From the NCBI GenBank assembly GCA_902559035.1, contig CACEGG010000012.1:1-38328 (forward strand): a stretch of DNA of 38,328 bases, in the 5' to 3' direction. The notes beneath the pieces are model-generated. The model was not told where the DNA came from, made no database searches, and saw only the letters and a program-made list of their open reading frames with translations. The stretch comes from an uncultured Bacteroidota bacterium (GTDB taxonomy: Bacteria; Bacteroidota; Bacteroidia; Flavobacteriales; Flavobacteriaceae). Below, piece by piece: positions 1 to 8,950 of the stretch. Each line of letters begins with the position of its first letter. Within the stretch, counting starts at the first letter, position 1. The translations under genes were made by a program, and so were the position numbers.

Positions 1-1122
1 AATCTAGAAATTGAAAACTTATCTGATTCAGATGACTCGGTAGTTTTAAGTAAGCATTTAAATAATCTTTCTAATCACATAGATATTGGTCATGCTGGAA
101 CAGCAATGCGATTTTTAACAGCTTTTTTATCTATTCAGAACAATAAAGAATTTGAAATAACTGGTTCTGAAAGAATGAAACAAAGACCAATCAAAATTTT
201 AGTTGATGCATTAAATAGCCTTGGTGCTGATATAAGATATAAAGATAAAGTGGGATACCCTCCTCTAATTATAAGAGGAAAAAAGATTAGTGGACAAAAA
301 ATTTCACTGAGTGCTGAAATTAGCAGTCAATATATATCAGCATTAATTTTAATTGCTCCCTTTTTAGATAGAGGACTTTTAATTCATCTTCAGGGTACAA
401 TAACCTCAAGACCTTACCTTGAAATGACTCTATCCATTTTAAATAAAATAGGTGTTAGTTATGAATTTATTAATAACAAAATTACAATTGAACCCCTAAA
501 AGAAATTGATAAGACAACTATAGATGTTGAATCAGATTGGAGTTCAGTTTCTTATTTTTATAGTATTGTAGCTCTTTCTAACAAATCAGAACTCAGTATA
601 GGCAAGTTCTATAATTCATCAATACAAGGAGATAAAGAATTATCAAAAATTTATTTAAAATTTGGAGTGGAAACGGAGTTTCTTGATACTCAGGGAAGAA
701 TTAAATTGAAAAAAATAAAAGATTTCGTTTTACCTAATAAAGTAAGTATTGACCTGACAAAACACCCTGATATTGCTCAAACCATTGCAGTTACATGCTT
801 TGGTCTTGGTATTAATTGTGATCTTTTTGGTCTTCATACATTAAAAATCAAAGAAACTGATAGGCTTTTAGCTTTAAAAATTGAATTAGAAAAATTAGGA
901 GCAGAAGTTGAAATTACCAACAACAGTATTCATTTGAATTGTTGTTCTAAAATCAATGAAAATATTTCTATTGATACGTATAATGACCACAGAATGGCTA
1001 TGGCTTTTGCTCCTTTAGCAATACTAGTTCCTCTAAAAATTAATAATCCTGACGTAGTGTCAAAATCTTACAAGAACTTTTGGTCAGATTTAAAGGCAAT
1101 TAATTTTAATATTTCAGGTTAA
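1..1122 (+). CDS. aroA: 3-phosphoshikimate 1-carboxyvinyltransferase (EPSP synthase), 5' truncated by window edge
   Basis: The enzyme transfers the enolpyruvyl group of PEP to shikimate-3-phosphate in the shikimate pathway, in the cytoplasm. The frame is open from base 1, and the residues before the first internal Met (base 106) belong to the family motif [16 protein letters not shown]. The start therefore lies upstream of the window and 106 is not a real start. Further family marks are the RP(I/L) loop after SERMKQRP, the catalytic-Asp region HPDIAQT, the KETDRL motif and the [13 protein letters not shown] block near the C terminus. The C terminus looks complete. About 75 to 80 N-terminal residues are probably missing, judged from the usual family length. 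It is followed after 24 bases by the queA promoter, so it probably ends its own transcript or reads through. Confidence 0.95.
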   Translation, partial: NLEIENLSDSDDSVVLSKHLNNLSNHIDIGHAGTAMRFLTAFLSIQNNKEFEITGSERMKQRPIKILVDALNSLGADIRYKDKVGYPPLIIRGKKISGQKISLSAEISSQYISALILIAPFLDRGLLIHLQGTITSRPYLEMTLSILNKIGVSYEFINNKITIEPLKEIDKTTIDVESDWSSVSYFYSIVALSNKSELSIGKFYNSSIQGDKELSKIYLKFGVETEFLDTQGRIKLKKIKDFVLPNKVSIDLTKHPDIAQTIAVTCFGLGINCDLFGLHTLKIKETDRLLALKIELEKLGAEVEITNNSIHLNCCSKINENISIDTYNDHRMAMAFAPLAILVPLKINNPDVVSKSYKNFWSDLKAINFNISG

Positions 1123-1146
1123 ATACTGAATTAATTGTCAATAAAC

Positions 1147-1178
1147 TTGACAGAGGGGTATGCATAAATGTATATTTG
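1147..1178 (+). promoter_or_regulatory. Bacteroidota-type promoter for queA
   Basis: TTG at 1147-1149 (the -33 element) is followed after 21 bases by TATATTTG at 1171-1178, an exact match to the TAnnTTTG -7 element known for the Bacteroidota primary sigma factor. Transcription would begin about 7 bases downstream, leaving a leader of roughly 10 to 12 bases before the queA ATG at 1197. The only in-frame alternative start, a TTG at 1176, lies inside the -7 element, so this promoter also argues for the ATG at 1197. Confidence 0.7.
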
Positions 1179-1196
1179 CCAACTTTAAATCTTATT

Positions 1197-2246
1197 ATGA
1201 AATTATCACAATTTAATTTTGAGCTCCCTGAAGAGCGAATCGCTGAATATCCATCTGATCACAGAGATGAGTCTAGACTTATGGTTCTAGACAGAAAAAC
1301 TGAGTCAATTGAACACAAAACCTTTAAAGATGTTGTTAATTATTTTGACGAAGGAGATGCTTTTGTTTTTAATAACACAAAAGTCTTCCCTGCAAGACTA
1401 ATTGGAAATAAAGAAAAAACAGGCGCTCGAATTGAAGTTTTTTTACTTAGAGAATTAAGTGATGACCAAAGATTGTGGGATGTCTTAGTAGATCCTGCAA
1501 GGAAAATTCGAATAGGAAATAAATTATATTTTGGAGATGATGATAATTTAGTGGCTGAAGTTATTGATAATACCACTTCAAGAGGAAGGACTCTTAGATT
1601 TTTATATGATGGCTCATACGATGAATTTAGAAAAGCTTTATTTGATTTAGGACAAACTCCACTTCCTAAATACATTAAAAGAGAGGAAGAAAGTTTTGAC
1701 AAAGAAAGATATCAAACAATTTTTGCTAAGCACGAAGGTGCTGTGGCTGCGCCTACAGCAGGAATGCATTTTTCAAAACATCTTTTAAAAAGGTTAGAGA
1801 TCAAAGGAATTAATATCGCCGAGTTAACTTTACATGTTGGTTTAGGTACATTTAACCCAGTTGAAGTTGAAGATTTATCGAAACATAAAATGGATTCTGA
1901 AGAATTATTTATTGAGCAGAATGCTTGTAACATTATTAATTCAGCTAAGTTAAATAAAAAAAGAATTTGTGCAGTAGGTACAACATCAATGAGAGGATTA
2001 GAGTCTTCAGTATCTTCTTTTCAAACTTTAAACCCTTATAACGGTTGGACCCACAAATTTATTTTTCCACCCTATGATTTTAGAATTGCTGACTGTATGA
2101 TAACTAATTTTCATACACCAAAATCAACTCTTCTCATGATGGCCTCTGCATTTGCTGGACCTGATTTTATAAAAAAAGCATATGATGTTGCAATTAAAGA
2201 AAAATATAATTTCAATTCATATGGTGATGCAATGTTAATACTCTAA
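1197..2246 (+). CDS. queA: S-adenosylmethionine:tRNA ribosyltransferase-isomerase
   Basis: QueA transfers and isomerises the ribosyl part of SAM onto preQ1 at tRNA position 34, giving epoxyqueuosine. From the ATG at 1197 the protein has 349 residues, normal for the family. It begins [19 protein letters not shown], the usual family N terminus, followed by [55 protein letters not shown]-like and a C-terminal YGDAMLIL. A longer frame from a TTG at 1176 is open but would add seven residues that lie on the promoter. It is the first gene of a likely unit with rlmN, the polyprenyl synthase and dnaG. No odd features. Confidence 0.96.
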   Translation: MKLSQFNFELPEERIAEYPSDHRDESRLMVLDRKTESIEHKTFKDVVNYFDEGDAFVFNNTKVFPARLIGNKEKTGARIEVFLLRELSDDQRLWDVLVDPARKIRIGNKLYFGDDDNLVAEVIDNTTSRGRTLRFLYDGSYDEFRKALFDLGQTPLPKYIKREEESFDKERYQTIFAKHEGAVAAPTAGMHFSKHLLKRLEIKGINIAELTLHVGLGTFNPVEVEDLSKHKMDSEELFIEQNACNIINSAKLNKKRICAVGTTSMRGLESSVSSFQTLNPYNGWTHKFIFPPYDFRIADCMITNFHTPKSTLLMMASAFAGPDFIKKAYDVAIKEKYNFNSYGDAMLIL

Positions 2247-2254
2247 TTTTTAAC

Positions 2255-3295
2255 ATGAAAAATAAGAATGATATTAGATCTCTAACTTTAGACGAATTAA
2301 CTTCTTTTTTTCAAAAAAATAGTTTACCATCATATAAAGCCAAACAAGTTTATGAATGGCTTTGGAAGAAATCTTGTTTATCATTTGATGAAATGACTAA
2401 TATTTCACTAGAAACAAGGAAACTTTTAAAAAATAAATTTGTTATCAATCATATTAATATTGATAGATTTCAAAAAAGTAATGATGGTACCATAAAAAAT
2501 GCCATTGCATTATTTGATAACTTGTTTGTTGAATCTGTTTTGATTCCAACTAAAAACAGGACTACTGCGTGTGTTTCTAGTCAAGTTGGTTGTAGCCTGG
2601 ATTGTGAATTTTGTGCAACTTCAAAAATGGATAGAATAAGAAACCTAAATCCTGATGAAATTTATGATCAGGTAGCAACAATTAATTCCCAAAGTTTAAA
2701 TTATTATGGTAAACCACTATCTAATATTGTTTTCATGGGTATGGGTGAACCATTGTTAAATTACAATAATGTTATTGAAGGAATAAAAAAAATAACGAGT
2801 AAGACTGGGTTAGGAATGTCACCTAAAAGAATTACAGTATCCACCTCAGGAATTTCTAAAATGATTATTAAAATGGCTGACGATAATGTTAAATTTAATT
2901 TAGCGGTCTCACTTCATTCTGCAATAGAGAAAACTAGAAATGAAATAATGCCATTCACAAAAAAATTTCCATTAAATGATCTTAAACAAGCAATAAAACA
3001 TTGGTATTCAAAAACAAAAAAAATTGTAACTTATGAATACATTGTATGGAATAATATTAATGATGATGATGAGCATATTAATGCTTTAGTAGATTTTTGT
3101 AAATTTTCTCCTTCAAAAGTTAATCTTATTGAATATAATTCAACAGAAAATAGTCTTTTTAACTCTGCTAGTGATAACATAATTGATAGATATATTGATG
3201 CTTTAGAAAAAAATAAAATACCAGTGACAATACGAAAATCTAGAGGAAAAGATATTGATGCTGCTTGTGGGCAGCTTGCAAACAAGCTTAAATAA
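2255..3295 (+). CDS. rlmN: Dual-specificity 23S rRNA (A2503)/tRNA (A37) C2-methyltransferase, radical SAM
   Basis: RlmN methylates C2 of adenosine 2503 in 23S rRNA and of A37 in some tRNAs by radical SAM chemistry. At 346 residues it has the family length. The iron-sulphur cluster motif CxxxCxxC is at C113, C117 and C120. The two mechanistic cysteines also look present: C106 in ACVSSQVGC, and C338 in AACGQLAN near the C terminus. GMGEPLLN is the SAM-binding GGE-type motif. The gene starts 8 bases after queA and ends 6 bases before the prenyl synthase, so the three are probably one transcript. The Cfr resistance methyltransferase is related, but the C-terminal and motif contexts fit RlmN. Confidence 0.95.
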   Translation: MKNKNDIRSLTLDELTSFFQKNSLPSYKAKQVYEWLWKKSCLSFDEMTNISLETRKLLKNKFVINHINIDRFQKSNDGTIKNAIALFDNLFVESVLIPTKNRTTACVSSQVGCSLDCEFCATSKMDRIRNLNPDEIYDQVATINSQSLNYYGKPLSNIVFMGMGEPLLNYNNVIEGIKKITSKTGLGMSPKRITVSTSGISKMIIKMADDNVKFNLAVSLHSAIEKTRNEIMPFTKKFPLNDLKQAIKHWYSKTKKIVTYEYIVWNNINDDDEHINALVDFCKFSPSKVNLIEYNSTENSLFNSASDNIIDRYIDALEKNKIPVTIRKSRGKDIDAACGQLANKLK

Positions 3296-3301
3296 AACTT
3301 A

Positions 3302-4276
3302 ATGAAAATCATTGAAGAGATTAAATTACCTATAAAAAAAGAGATGGATCTTTTTGAGGAAAAGTTCTCAAAATCAATGATTTCAGACGTTCCTTTACTA
3401 AATAGAATTACACATTATGTAGTAAAAAGAAAAGGAAAACAAATGAGACCAATGTTTGTTTTTTTAACAGCTAAAATAATATCTAGTAATAAAGAAATAA
3501 ATGAAAAAGTATATAGAGCTGCATCTATAATTGAGTTAATTCATACTGCTACTCTAATTCATGATGATGTTGTTGATTCCAGTAACAAAAGAAGAGGTTT
3601 CTTTTCGTTAAATGCTCTCTGGAAAAATAAAATTGCAGTTTTAGTTGGCGATTTTTTACTCTCAAAAGGTATGCTTCTATGTATAGATAATGATGATTTT
3701 GATTTACTAAAAATAATCTCAAAATCTGTTAAGGATATGAGTCAGGGAGAATTATTACAAATTGAAAAAGCTCGAAGATTAGATATTAATGAGGAAATAT
3801 ATTATGAAATTATTACAAAAAAAACTGCTTCATTAATTGCTTCATGCTGTGCATTGGGTGTCGCAGCCGCCAATGGTTCGAAAAAAGAAATTAATGCATT
3901 TGAACAAATTGGAAAAAAAATTGGAATAGCATTTCAGTTAAAGGACGATTTATTTGATTACGGGGCTAAAAAAATTGGTAAACCAACAGGTATAGATTTA
4001 AGAGAAAAAAAATTAACTCTCCCATTTATTTATGCTTTAAATAATTCCTCTAAATCAAAACGTAAATGGCTGATTAACTCTGTTAAAAACAGTGATGAAA
4101 ATGCAATTAGAGAAATTATAAAATACGTGATTGAAATAGGTGGGATTGATTATACTCAAAAACAAATTAAAAAATTTTATAACTCAGCTCTTAAAGATTT
4201 GAATCAATTTCAGGAAAGTGAGTATACAAATAGTCTTAAAAAACTAATAAAATACGTTATTGAAAGAGAATATTGA
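3302..4276 (+). CDS. Long-chain polyprenyl diphosphate synthase (IspB/HepT type)
   Basis: This is a trans-isoprenyl diphosphate synthase that condenses isopentenyl diphosphate onto allylic primers. The product is probably the side chain of menaquinone or another quinone. The first aspartate-rich motif is DDVVD at residues 88-92 and the second is DDLFD at 215-219, each in the usual context (LIHTATLIHDD and FQLKDD). The RKGKQMRP stretch near residue 45 binds diphosphate. Length (324) matches octaprenyl or heptaprenyl synthases better than the shorter IspA farnesyl enzymes. Chain length cannot be fixed from sequence alone. It follows rlmN by 6 bases. Confidence 0.88.
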   Translation: MKIIEEIKLPIKKEMDLFEEKFSKSMISDVPLLNRITHYVVKRKGKQMRPMFVFLTAKIISSNKEINEKVYRAASIIELIHTATLIHDDVVDSSNKRRGFFSLNALWKNKIAVLVGDFLLSKGMLLCIDNDDFDLLKIISKSVKDMSQGELLQIEKARRLDINEEIYYEIITKKTASLIASCCALGVAAANGSKKEINAFEQIGKKIGIAFQLKDDLFDYGAKKIGKPTGIDLREKKLTLPFIYALNNSSKSKRKWLINSVKNSDENAIREIIKYVIEIGGIDYTQKQIKKFYNSALKDLNQFQESEYTNSLKKLIKYVIEREY

Positions 4277-4315
4277 AACAAATAAGAATTTTAAGTAATT
4301 TAATAATAAAAAAAA

Positions 4316-6250
4316 TTGATTTCTAAAGCTACCATTGATAAAGTATTTGAACAATCCCTAGTAGAGGAAGTTGTCGGTGAGTTTGTTCAATTAAAGAAGT
4401 CAGGATCAAATTTTAAAGGTTTAAGTCCATTCTCGAATGAAAAAACACCAAGTTTCGTAGTATCTCCAGTAAAGCAAATATGGAAAGATTTTAGTAGTGG
4501 AAAAGGTGGTAATGCTATTGCTTTTTTAATGGAACATGAACATTTTACTTATCCTGAGGCAATAAAATATTTAGCTAGAAAATATAATATTGAGGTTGAA
4601 GAAACACAGACAAGTTCCTTAGATAAAGAAAAAGCATCAGAAAGAGAAAGTTTGTTCATTGTCTCTGAATTTGCTAAAAAGTTTTTCAAAGAAACTTTAT
4701 TAAACTCTCAAGAGGGCAAATCAATTGGTCTTTCTTATTTCAAAGAGAGAGGGTTTAGTGATGAGACAATAAAAAAATTCGATTTAGGATACTTGCCAGA
4801 AAAATCTGACTATTTTTCATCAAATGCAATAAAGAATGGATACGATCCAATTTTTTTAGAAAAATCAGGTCTTTCTATTTTTAAAAATGAAAAACCATTC
4901 GATAGATTTAGAGGTAGAATCATGTTCCCTATTCATAGTATGTCAGGAAGGGTACTTGGTTTTGGAGGAAGAATTTTAAACAATCAATTAAAGACAGCCA
5001 AATATCTAAATTCCCCTGAAAGTTTAATTTATAATAAAAGTAAAATCCTTTACGGTATCTTCTATGCAAAACAAGAAATTGCAAAACAAGACAATTGTTA
5101 TATCGTTGAAGGTTATACAGATGTTATACAGTTGCATCAAAAAGGAATAAAAAATGTTGTTTCATCATCAGGTACAGCACTTTCGGTAGATCAAATTACA
5201 TTAATTAGAAGATTGACTTCAAATATTACAATGCTATTTGATGGAGATAAGGCAGGAATTGATGCTACTTTAAGAGGGATAGACATTATACTTTCTGCTG
5301 GGCTAAATGTTAATATTTGTTCATTTCCAAATGGAGAGGACCCTGATAGTTATAGTCAAGATAAATCTTATGAAGAAATTGATGAATTTTTAAAAGCCAA
5401 TTCTAAAGATTTTATACAATTTAAAGCATCTATTTTAGCTGAAAGCTCTAAAAATGATCCAGTTTTAAAGACTAAGACTATTAATGAAATAATTAATAGT
5501 ATCTCTATTATTCCTGATAGAATTAAACAAGAGTTGTACATAAAACATTGTTCTTCTATTATGGATATTTCTGAGGATGTTTTATTTAATTCTTTAGCTC
5601 AAAAAACTAAAAACGAAATCTATGCTGTTTCTAAGAAAAGAATAGCTAGAGTTCCCCAAACAACTAAAAATAAGTATGTTAATACTTTGTTTGAGTTAGA
5701 AAAAAAAATTATTGAAATTTTATTACTTTATGGTGACAAAGTTGAGGAGTTTGAAGAATTAATTTTAAAGAATGATGAAGATGGCAATGTTGTTTTAGAA
5801 CCAACAATTGTTAAATCATCTGTTTATGAAAAAATATTTTTGGATTTACAGCAAGATGAAATTGAATTTACCAATGAATCATTTAGAATGATTTATGATA
5901 AAATTATCACAGAGTTTCAAAAAAATCAAAAGTTAATTTTAGAAGTTTTTTTAAATAATTTAGGAGATAATTTATCAAATCACGTAACAGGAATTTTAAT
6001 GAGCGAAGAACGTTATGAACTTCATAATTGGGTAAGCAAAAATATTTTCGTAAAAAATAAAGAAAAGGTAATTAGTCAATTGGTTTCTGAAACTATTTTA
6101 AGTTTAAGAACATATTTGATAAATAAAAAAGTTGACGAATTAAAAGATGAAATAAAATCTAATAAAAACAATAATAAAATTTTAGAAGAAATTAGTGAGT
6201 ATCACAAGTTAAAATCTTTATTGTCAAAAAAATTAAATAGAGTTTTCTAG
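4316..6250 (+). CDS. dnaG: DNA primase, TTG start, zinc-ligand-free CHC2 domain
   Basis: DnaG makes RNA primers at the replication fork with the replicative helicase. The start is a TTG after a run of eight A; the first codons give MISKATIDKVFE, the expected N terminus, so a non-ATG start is preferred. The N-terminal CHC2-type fold is recognisable from GLSPFSNEKTPSFVVSP and GKGGNAIAFLMEHE, but the four usual zinc ligands are replaced by S37, S40, D58 and S61. The catalytic TOPRIM domain is intact, with E265 in VEGYTDV and D309/D311 in LFDGDKAG. The C-terminal part is the poorly conserved helicase-binding region. At 644 residues the length is normal. It ends one base before the convergent nadE stop. 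Confidence 0.95.
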   Translation: MISKATIDKVFEQSLVEEVVGEFVQLKKSGSNFKGLSPFSNEKTPSFVVSPVKQIWKDFSSGKGGNAIAFLMEHEHFTYPEAIKYLARKYNIEVEETQTSSLDKEKASERESLFIVSEFAKKFFKETLLNSQEGKSIGLSYFKERGFSDETIKKFDLGYLPEKSDYFSSNAIKNGYDPIFLEKSGLSIFKNEKPFDRFRGRIMFPIHSMSGRVLGFGGRILNNQLKTAKYLNSPESLIYNKSKILYGIFYAKQEIAKQDNCYIVEGYTDVIQLHQKGIKNVVSSSGTALSVDQITLIRRLTSNITMLFDGDKAGIDATLRGIDIILSAGLNVNICSFPNGEDPDSYSQDKSYEEIDEFLKANSKDFIQFKASILAESSKNDPVLKTKTINEIINSISIIPDRIKQELYIKHCSSIMDISEDVLFNSLAQKTKNEIYAVSKKRIARVPQTTKNKYVNTLFELEKKIIEILLLYGDKVEEFEELILKNDEDGNVVLEPTIVKSSVYEKIFLDLQQDEIEFTNESFRMIYDKIITEFQKNQKLILEVFLNNLGDNLSNHVTGILMSEERYELHNWVSKNIFVKNKEKVISQLVSETILSLRTYLINKKVDELKDEIKSNKNNNKILEEISEYHKLKSLLSKKLNRVF

Positions 6251-6251
6251 T

Positions 6252-7037
6252 TTATTTAAGGTTCTCTGGTATTTTAAAAATCGGTATAGGATTCATTTTA
6301 TGAGAATTTTGGTTATTGAATTTTAATAAAATATCAAACACTTCCCTTTCTCTATTTTGAAAATCGCTGGATTTTTTGTTGTTGTCTTTTTGCTCCATTG
6401 CCCATTCGAGTTCTTTATAAGTAGCACCAATCTGATCTTCATCTGTTCTTCCGTCATCCCACAACCCATCAGTTGGTTTTGCTTCTAATATTTTAGTTAT
6501 AACCCCAAGCTTTGAAGCCATGTTAAAAACATCTGTTTTGGTAAGATCTGCAATTGGACTAATATCGACTCCACCATCTCCATACTTTGTATAAAATCCA
6601 ATTCCAAAATCTTCTACTTTATTTCCTGTTCCAGCAACTAAATAATTATGAATTCCTGAATAATAGTATAATGTGGTCATTCTAAGTCTTGATCTTGAAT
6701 TTGCTAATGATAAAAAATTATTCTCATTATTTTTATTTTCAATAGCTGATCTAAAGGATTTAAAAGTGTTATTAAGATCAATTGACAGATCAGATACATT
6801 ATTATATTTAGATTTTAGCCAAGTTATATGTTCTTTAGCTCTATTTATTTCATTATTGCTTTGTAAAATTGGCATATCAATACAAAGTGTTGGTAGGCCA
6901 GTTTTTGCACACAATGTAGAAGTCAATGCAGAATCAATACCACCTGATACTCCGATTACAAAACCTTTTGATTTAGATATTTTGATGTATTCTATTAGCC
7001 AGTTGTTTAACTTTTCGATAATTATATCATATTTCAT
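6252..7037 (-). CDS. nadE: NAD+ synthetase, ammonia-dependent type
   Basis: NadE amidates nicotinic acid adenine dinucleotide to NAD+ with ATP, the last step of NAD synthesis. The ATP-pyrophosphatase loop SGGIDS is at residues 31-36. GTGNKVED (136-143) and KYGDGGVDISPIADL (151-165) are the substrate and ATP-binding segments of this family. At 261 residues it is the short, NH3-using form, with no glutaminase domain. It is divergent from gldB (60 bases between the starts) and converges on dnaG with a single base between the stops. nadE beside gldB-gldC is, from memory, a recurring flavobacterial arrangement. Confidence 0.94.
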   Translation of the reverse strand: MKYDIIIEKLNNWLIEYIKISKSKGFVIGVSGGIDSALTSTLCAKTGLPTLCIDMPILQSNNEINRAKEHITWLKSKYNNVSDLSIDLNNTFKSFRSAIENKNNENNFLSLANSRSRLRMTTLYYYSGIHNYLVAGTGNKVEDFGIGFYTKYGDGGVDISPIADLTKTDVFNMASKLGVITKILEAKPTDGLWDDGRTDEDQIGATYKELEWAMEQKDNNKKSSDFQNREREVFDILLKFNNQNSHKMNPIPIFKIPENLK

Positions 7038-7062
7038 TTATAAAATATTATAGACTTTGTGT

Positions 7063-7070
7063 TAAATTTG
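7063..7070 (+). promoter_or_regulatory. -7 element of the probable gldBC promoter
   Basis: TAAATTTG is an exact TAnnTTTG match, ending 27 bases before the gldB ATG. I see no clear TTG at the -33 position, so this is weaker than the queA promoter. Confidence 0.4.
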
Positions 7071-7097
7071 AACTTTTAATTCTCAATTTCAAAATTA

Positions 7098-8033
7098 ATG
7101 GATTATAATAAACTTTTCACAGTTATTTTCTACGTTTTTTTTATAACAGGATGTAGTGAAATTGATAATTTAAGTGAAATTGAGGTTATAAGATTTGAAA
7201 AAGAATTTTATTCTTCTAATGATGGTGAACTTCGTGAGTTAATTAATAAGTACCCTTATCTTTTTCCAAATCAATTTTCAGATTCTGTTTGGCTAAACAA
7301 AAAAAATGATTCAATTGAATTGGAACTATATCACAAATCTAGTCAAGTGTTCAGTAATTTTAATTTTAATTCAAAAAAATTAAAAACAATTTTTAAAAAG
7401 GCCAAAACCTTGGAGACTTTTAAAAATCCAACAATAGTTACTTTGATAAATAAGGGAGATTTTGAAGATCGAGTAATTTACGCTGATTCATTGCTTTTTG
7501 TTTCTCTAAATTTCTACCTCGGATCAAACTATTACAATAATTTACCCAATTATATTTCAGAAAGAATGGAAATAAGTCATATTTCAAATGATATAGCCTA
7601 CAAGATTTCAGAAAAATTTGTTAACAATTTAGAAGATAGAACTTTGCTTTCAAATATGATAACTAATGGAAAAATTTTATATATAAATAAACTTATAAAT
7701 GAATCTGAAGAGGACTGGATTGTTTTTAATACCACTAAAGAAAAATTAGTATGGGCCATTGAAAACGAGTTTGAAATATGGTCCTATTTTGTTGAGAAAG
7801 AGCTTTTTTATGACACTGATTTAGATTTAAGATCAAGATTTATGTCACCTGCCCCTTACTCAAAGTTTAACCTGGATATTGACAAAAAAACACCCGGAGG
7901 CATTGGTAGATGGCTTGGTTTTAAAATTGTTAACTCATATATGAATCATAATCAAATTACTGTAAATCAGTTATTAGATATTGATCATTATACTATCTTT
8001 AAAAATTCTAAATATAAACCTGTAAAAAAATGA
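7098..8033 (+). CDS. gldB: Gliding motility lipoprotein GldB
   Basis: GldB is a lipoprotein first found as essential for gliding in Flavobacterium johnsoniae. In flavobacteria it is widely kept, and the Gld proteins as a group support gliding and the type IX secretion system. The N terminus is a short hydrophobic signal with a lipobox ending at Cys19 (FITGC). The body has the family landmarks IEVIRFEKEFY near residue 30, PYLFPNQF and, at the C terminus, PGGIGRWLGFKIVNSYM followed by LLDIDHYTIFKNSKYKP. At 311 residues it is slightly short but normal. Its TGA overlaps the gldC ATG (ATGA), indicating translational coupling. Only B and C of the gld set are in this window, so gliding itself cannot be inferred. 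Confidence 0.9.
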   Translation: MDYNKLFTVIFYVFFITGCSEIDNLSEIEVIRFEKEFYSSNDGELRELINKYPYLFPNQFSDSVWLNKKNDSIELELYHKSSQVFSNFNFNSKKLKTIFKKAKTLETFKNPTIVTLINKGDFEDRVIYADSLLFVSLNFYLGSNYYNNLPNYISERMEISHISNDIAYKISEKFVNNLEDRTLLSNMITNGKILYINKLINESEEDWIVFNTTKEKLVWAIENEFEIWSYFVEKELFYDTDLDLRSRFMSPAPYSKFNLDIDKKTPGGIGRWLGFKIVNSYMNHNQITVNQLLDIDHYTIFKNSKYKPVKK

Positions 8034-8359
8034 AAAAAACTCAAATTTCTTTCAATATTGAATTAGATGAAAATAAAATACCAGAAAAAATTACTTGGTC
8101 AGCTAATGATGGGGGAGTCAATAATAAAGATTCGAAAGCTGTTTTTCTTTCAGTTTGGGATCACGAACCTCAAGAAACACTTAAAATTGATTTATGGACA
8201 AAAGATATGCCTGTAGATCAAATGAATGTTTTTTTTCATCAAACTTTGGTAAGTATGAGTGATACTTTTATGAGATCAACTAACAATGAAAAAATGACAG
8301 ATGCTTTTAAACAGTTTTGTGATTATTTTGCAGAAAACCTAAATATTAAATTATCCTAA
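8030..8359 (+). CDS. gldC: Gliding motility protein GldC
   Basis: GldC is a small soluble protein of unknown biochemical function, encoded directly after gldB in flavobacteria. In F. johnsoniae its loss only partly impairs gliding. The sequence has 109 residues, no signal peptide, and the family blocks ITWSANDGG, AVFLSVWDH, LRIDLWTKDMPVDQM-like and FFHQTLVSMSDTF. It overlaps gldB by four bases. Its stop codon also overlaps the stop of the convergent engB by four bases. Recognition rests mainly on the pairing with gldB and on these blocks. Confidence 0.9.
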   Translation: MKKTQISFNIELDENKIPEKITWSANDGGVNNKDSKAVFLSVWDHEPQETLKIDLWTKDMPVDQMNVFFHQTLVSMSDTFMRSTNNEKMTDAFKQFCDYFAENLNIKLS

Positions 8360-8949
8360 TTTTCAATTTCAGAACTAATATCTTTTAGGATTTCTTCTCT
8401 CCCAAGTTTAGTTTTTGATGAACTAATAAAATATTCAGGCTGAATACCTGTTTTTTTAAAAAGATCTATCATATAGTTTTTAGGATTAATTTCAATTTCC
8501 TTTTTATTTAGTTTATCAGATTTTGTAAAAATTAATTTAAAAAGTAAATTATTTTCATTTAACCAAAGCATGAATTCGATATCAATATTTTGAGGTTTTA
8601 ATCTACTATCAATAAGTAAATATGTTAAATTAATATGTATTCTATTATAAAAATAGTTAGAAATTATTTCTTCAATTTTTCTTTTTTCTTTTTTTGAGGC
8701 TTTAGCATATCCAAAGCCTGGAAGATCAACTAAATACCAGTTGTTATTAATTAAAAAATGATTTATCAATAAAGTTTTTCCTGGTGTACCGGAAATTTTT
8801 GCTAATTTTTTACTACCGGTTAACGTATTTATAAGTGAAGATTTTCCAACATTGGATCTACCAATAAAAGCAAACTCTGGGTAAATATTTTGTGGACACT
8901 CTGTAGCTTTTGAGCTACTTTTAACAAAGCTATAAGATTGAATTTTCAT
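8356..8949 (-). CDS. engB: Ribosome biogenesis GTP-binding protein YsxC/EngB
   Basis: EngB (YihA, YsxC) is a small GTPase needed for assembly of the large ribosomal subunit. The G1 loop GRSNVGKSS is at residues 30-38, the G2 threonine in SGTPGKT is T55, G3 is DLPGFG at 75-80, and G4 is TKSD at 142-145. Length (197) is typical. It begins one base after the stop of the upstream alpha/beta hydrolase, so the two are probably cotranscribed, and it overlaps the convergent gldC end by four bases. Confidence 0.95.
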   Translation of the reverse strand: MKIQSYSFVKSSSKATECPQNIYPEFAFIGRSNVGKSSLINTLTGSKKLAKISGTPGKTLLINHFLINNNWYLVDLPGFGYAKASKKEKRKIEEIISNYFYNRIHINLTYLLIDSRLKPQNIDIEFMLWLNENNLLFKLIFTKSDKLNKKEIEINPKNYMIDLFKKTGIQPEYFISSSKTKLGREEILKDISSEIEN

Positions 8950-8950
8950 T

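Noticed and set aside
106-1122. aroA starting at the ATG at 106
   Set aside because: The frame is open from base 1 and the bases before 106 encode part of a core family motif, so the gene enters from outside the window.
1340-1933. Minus-strand open frames inside queA, and similar frames inside other genes (for example 31291-31806 plus strand within rpoD)
   Set aside because: They run opposite to strongly recognised genes, have no family features, and follow from the codon use of the real genes.
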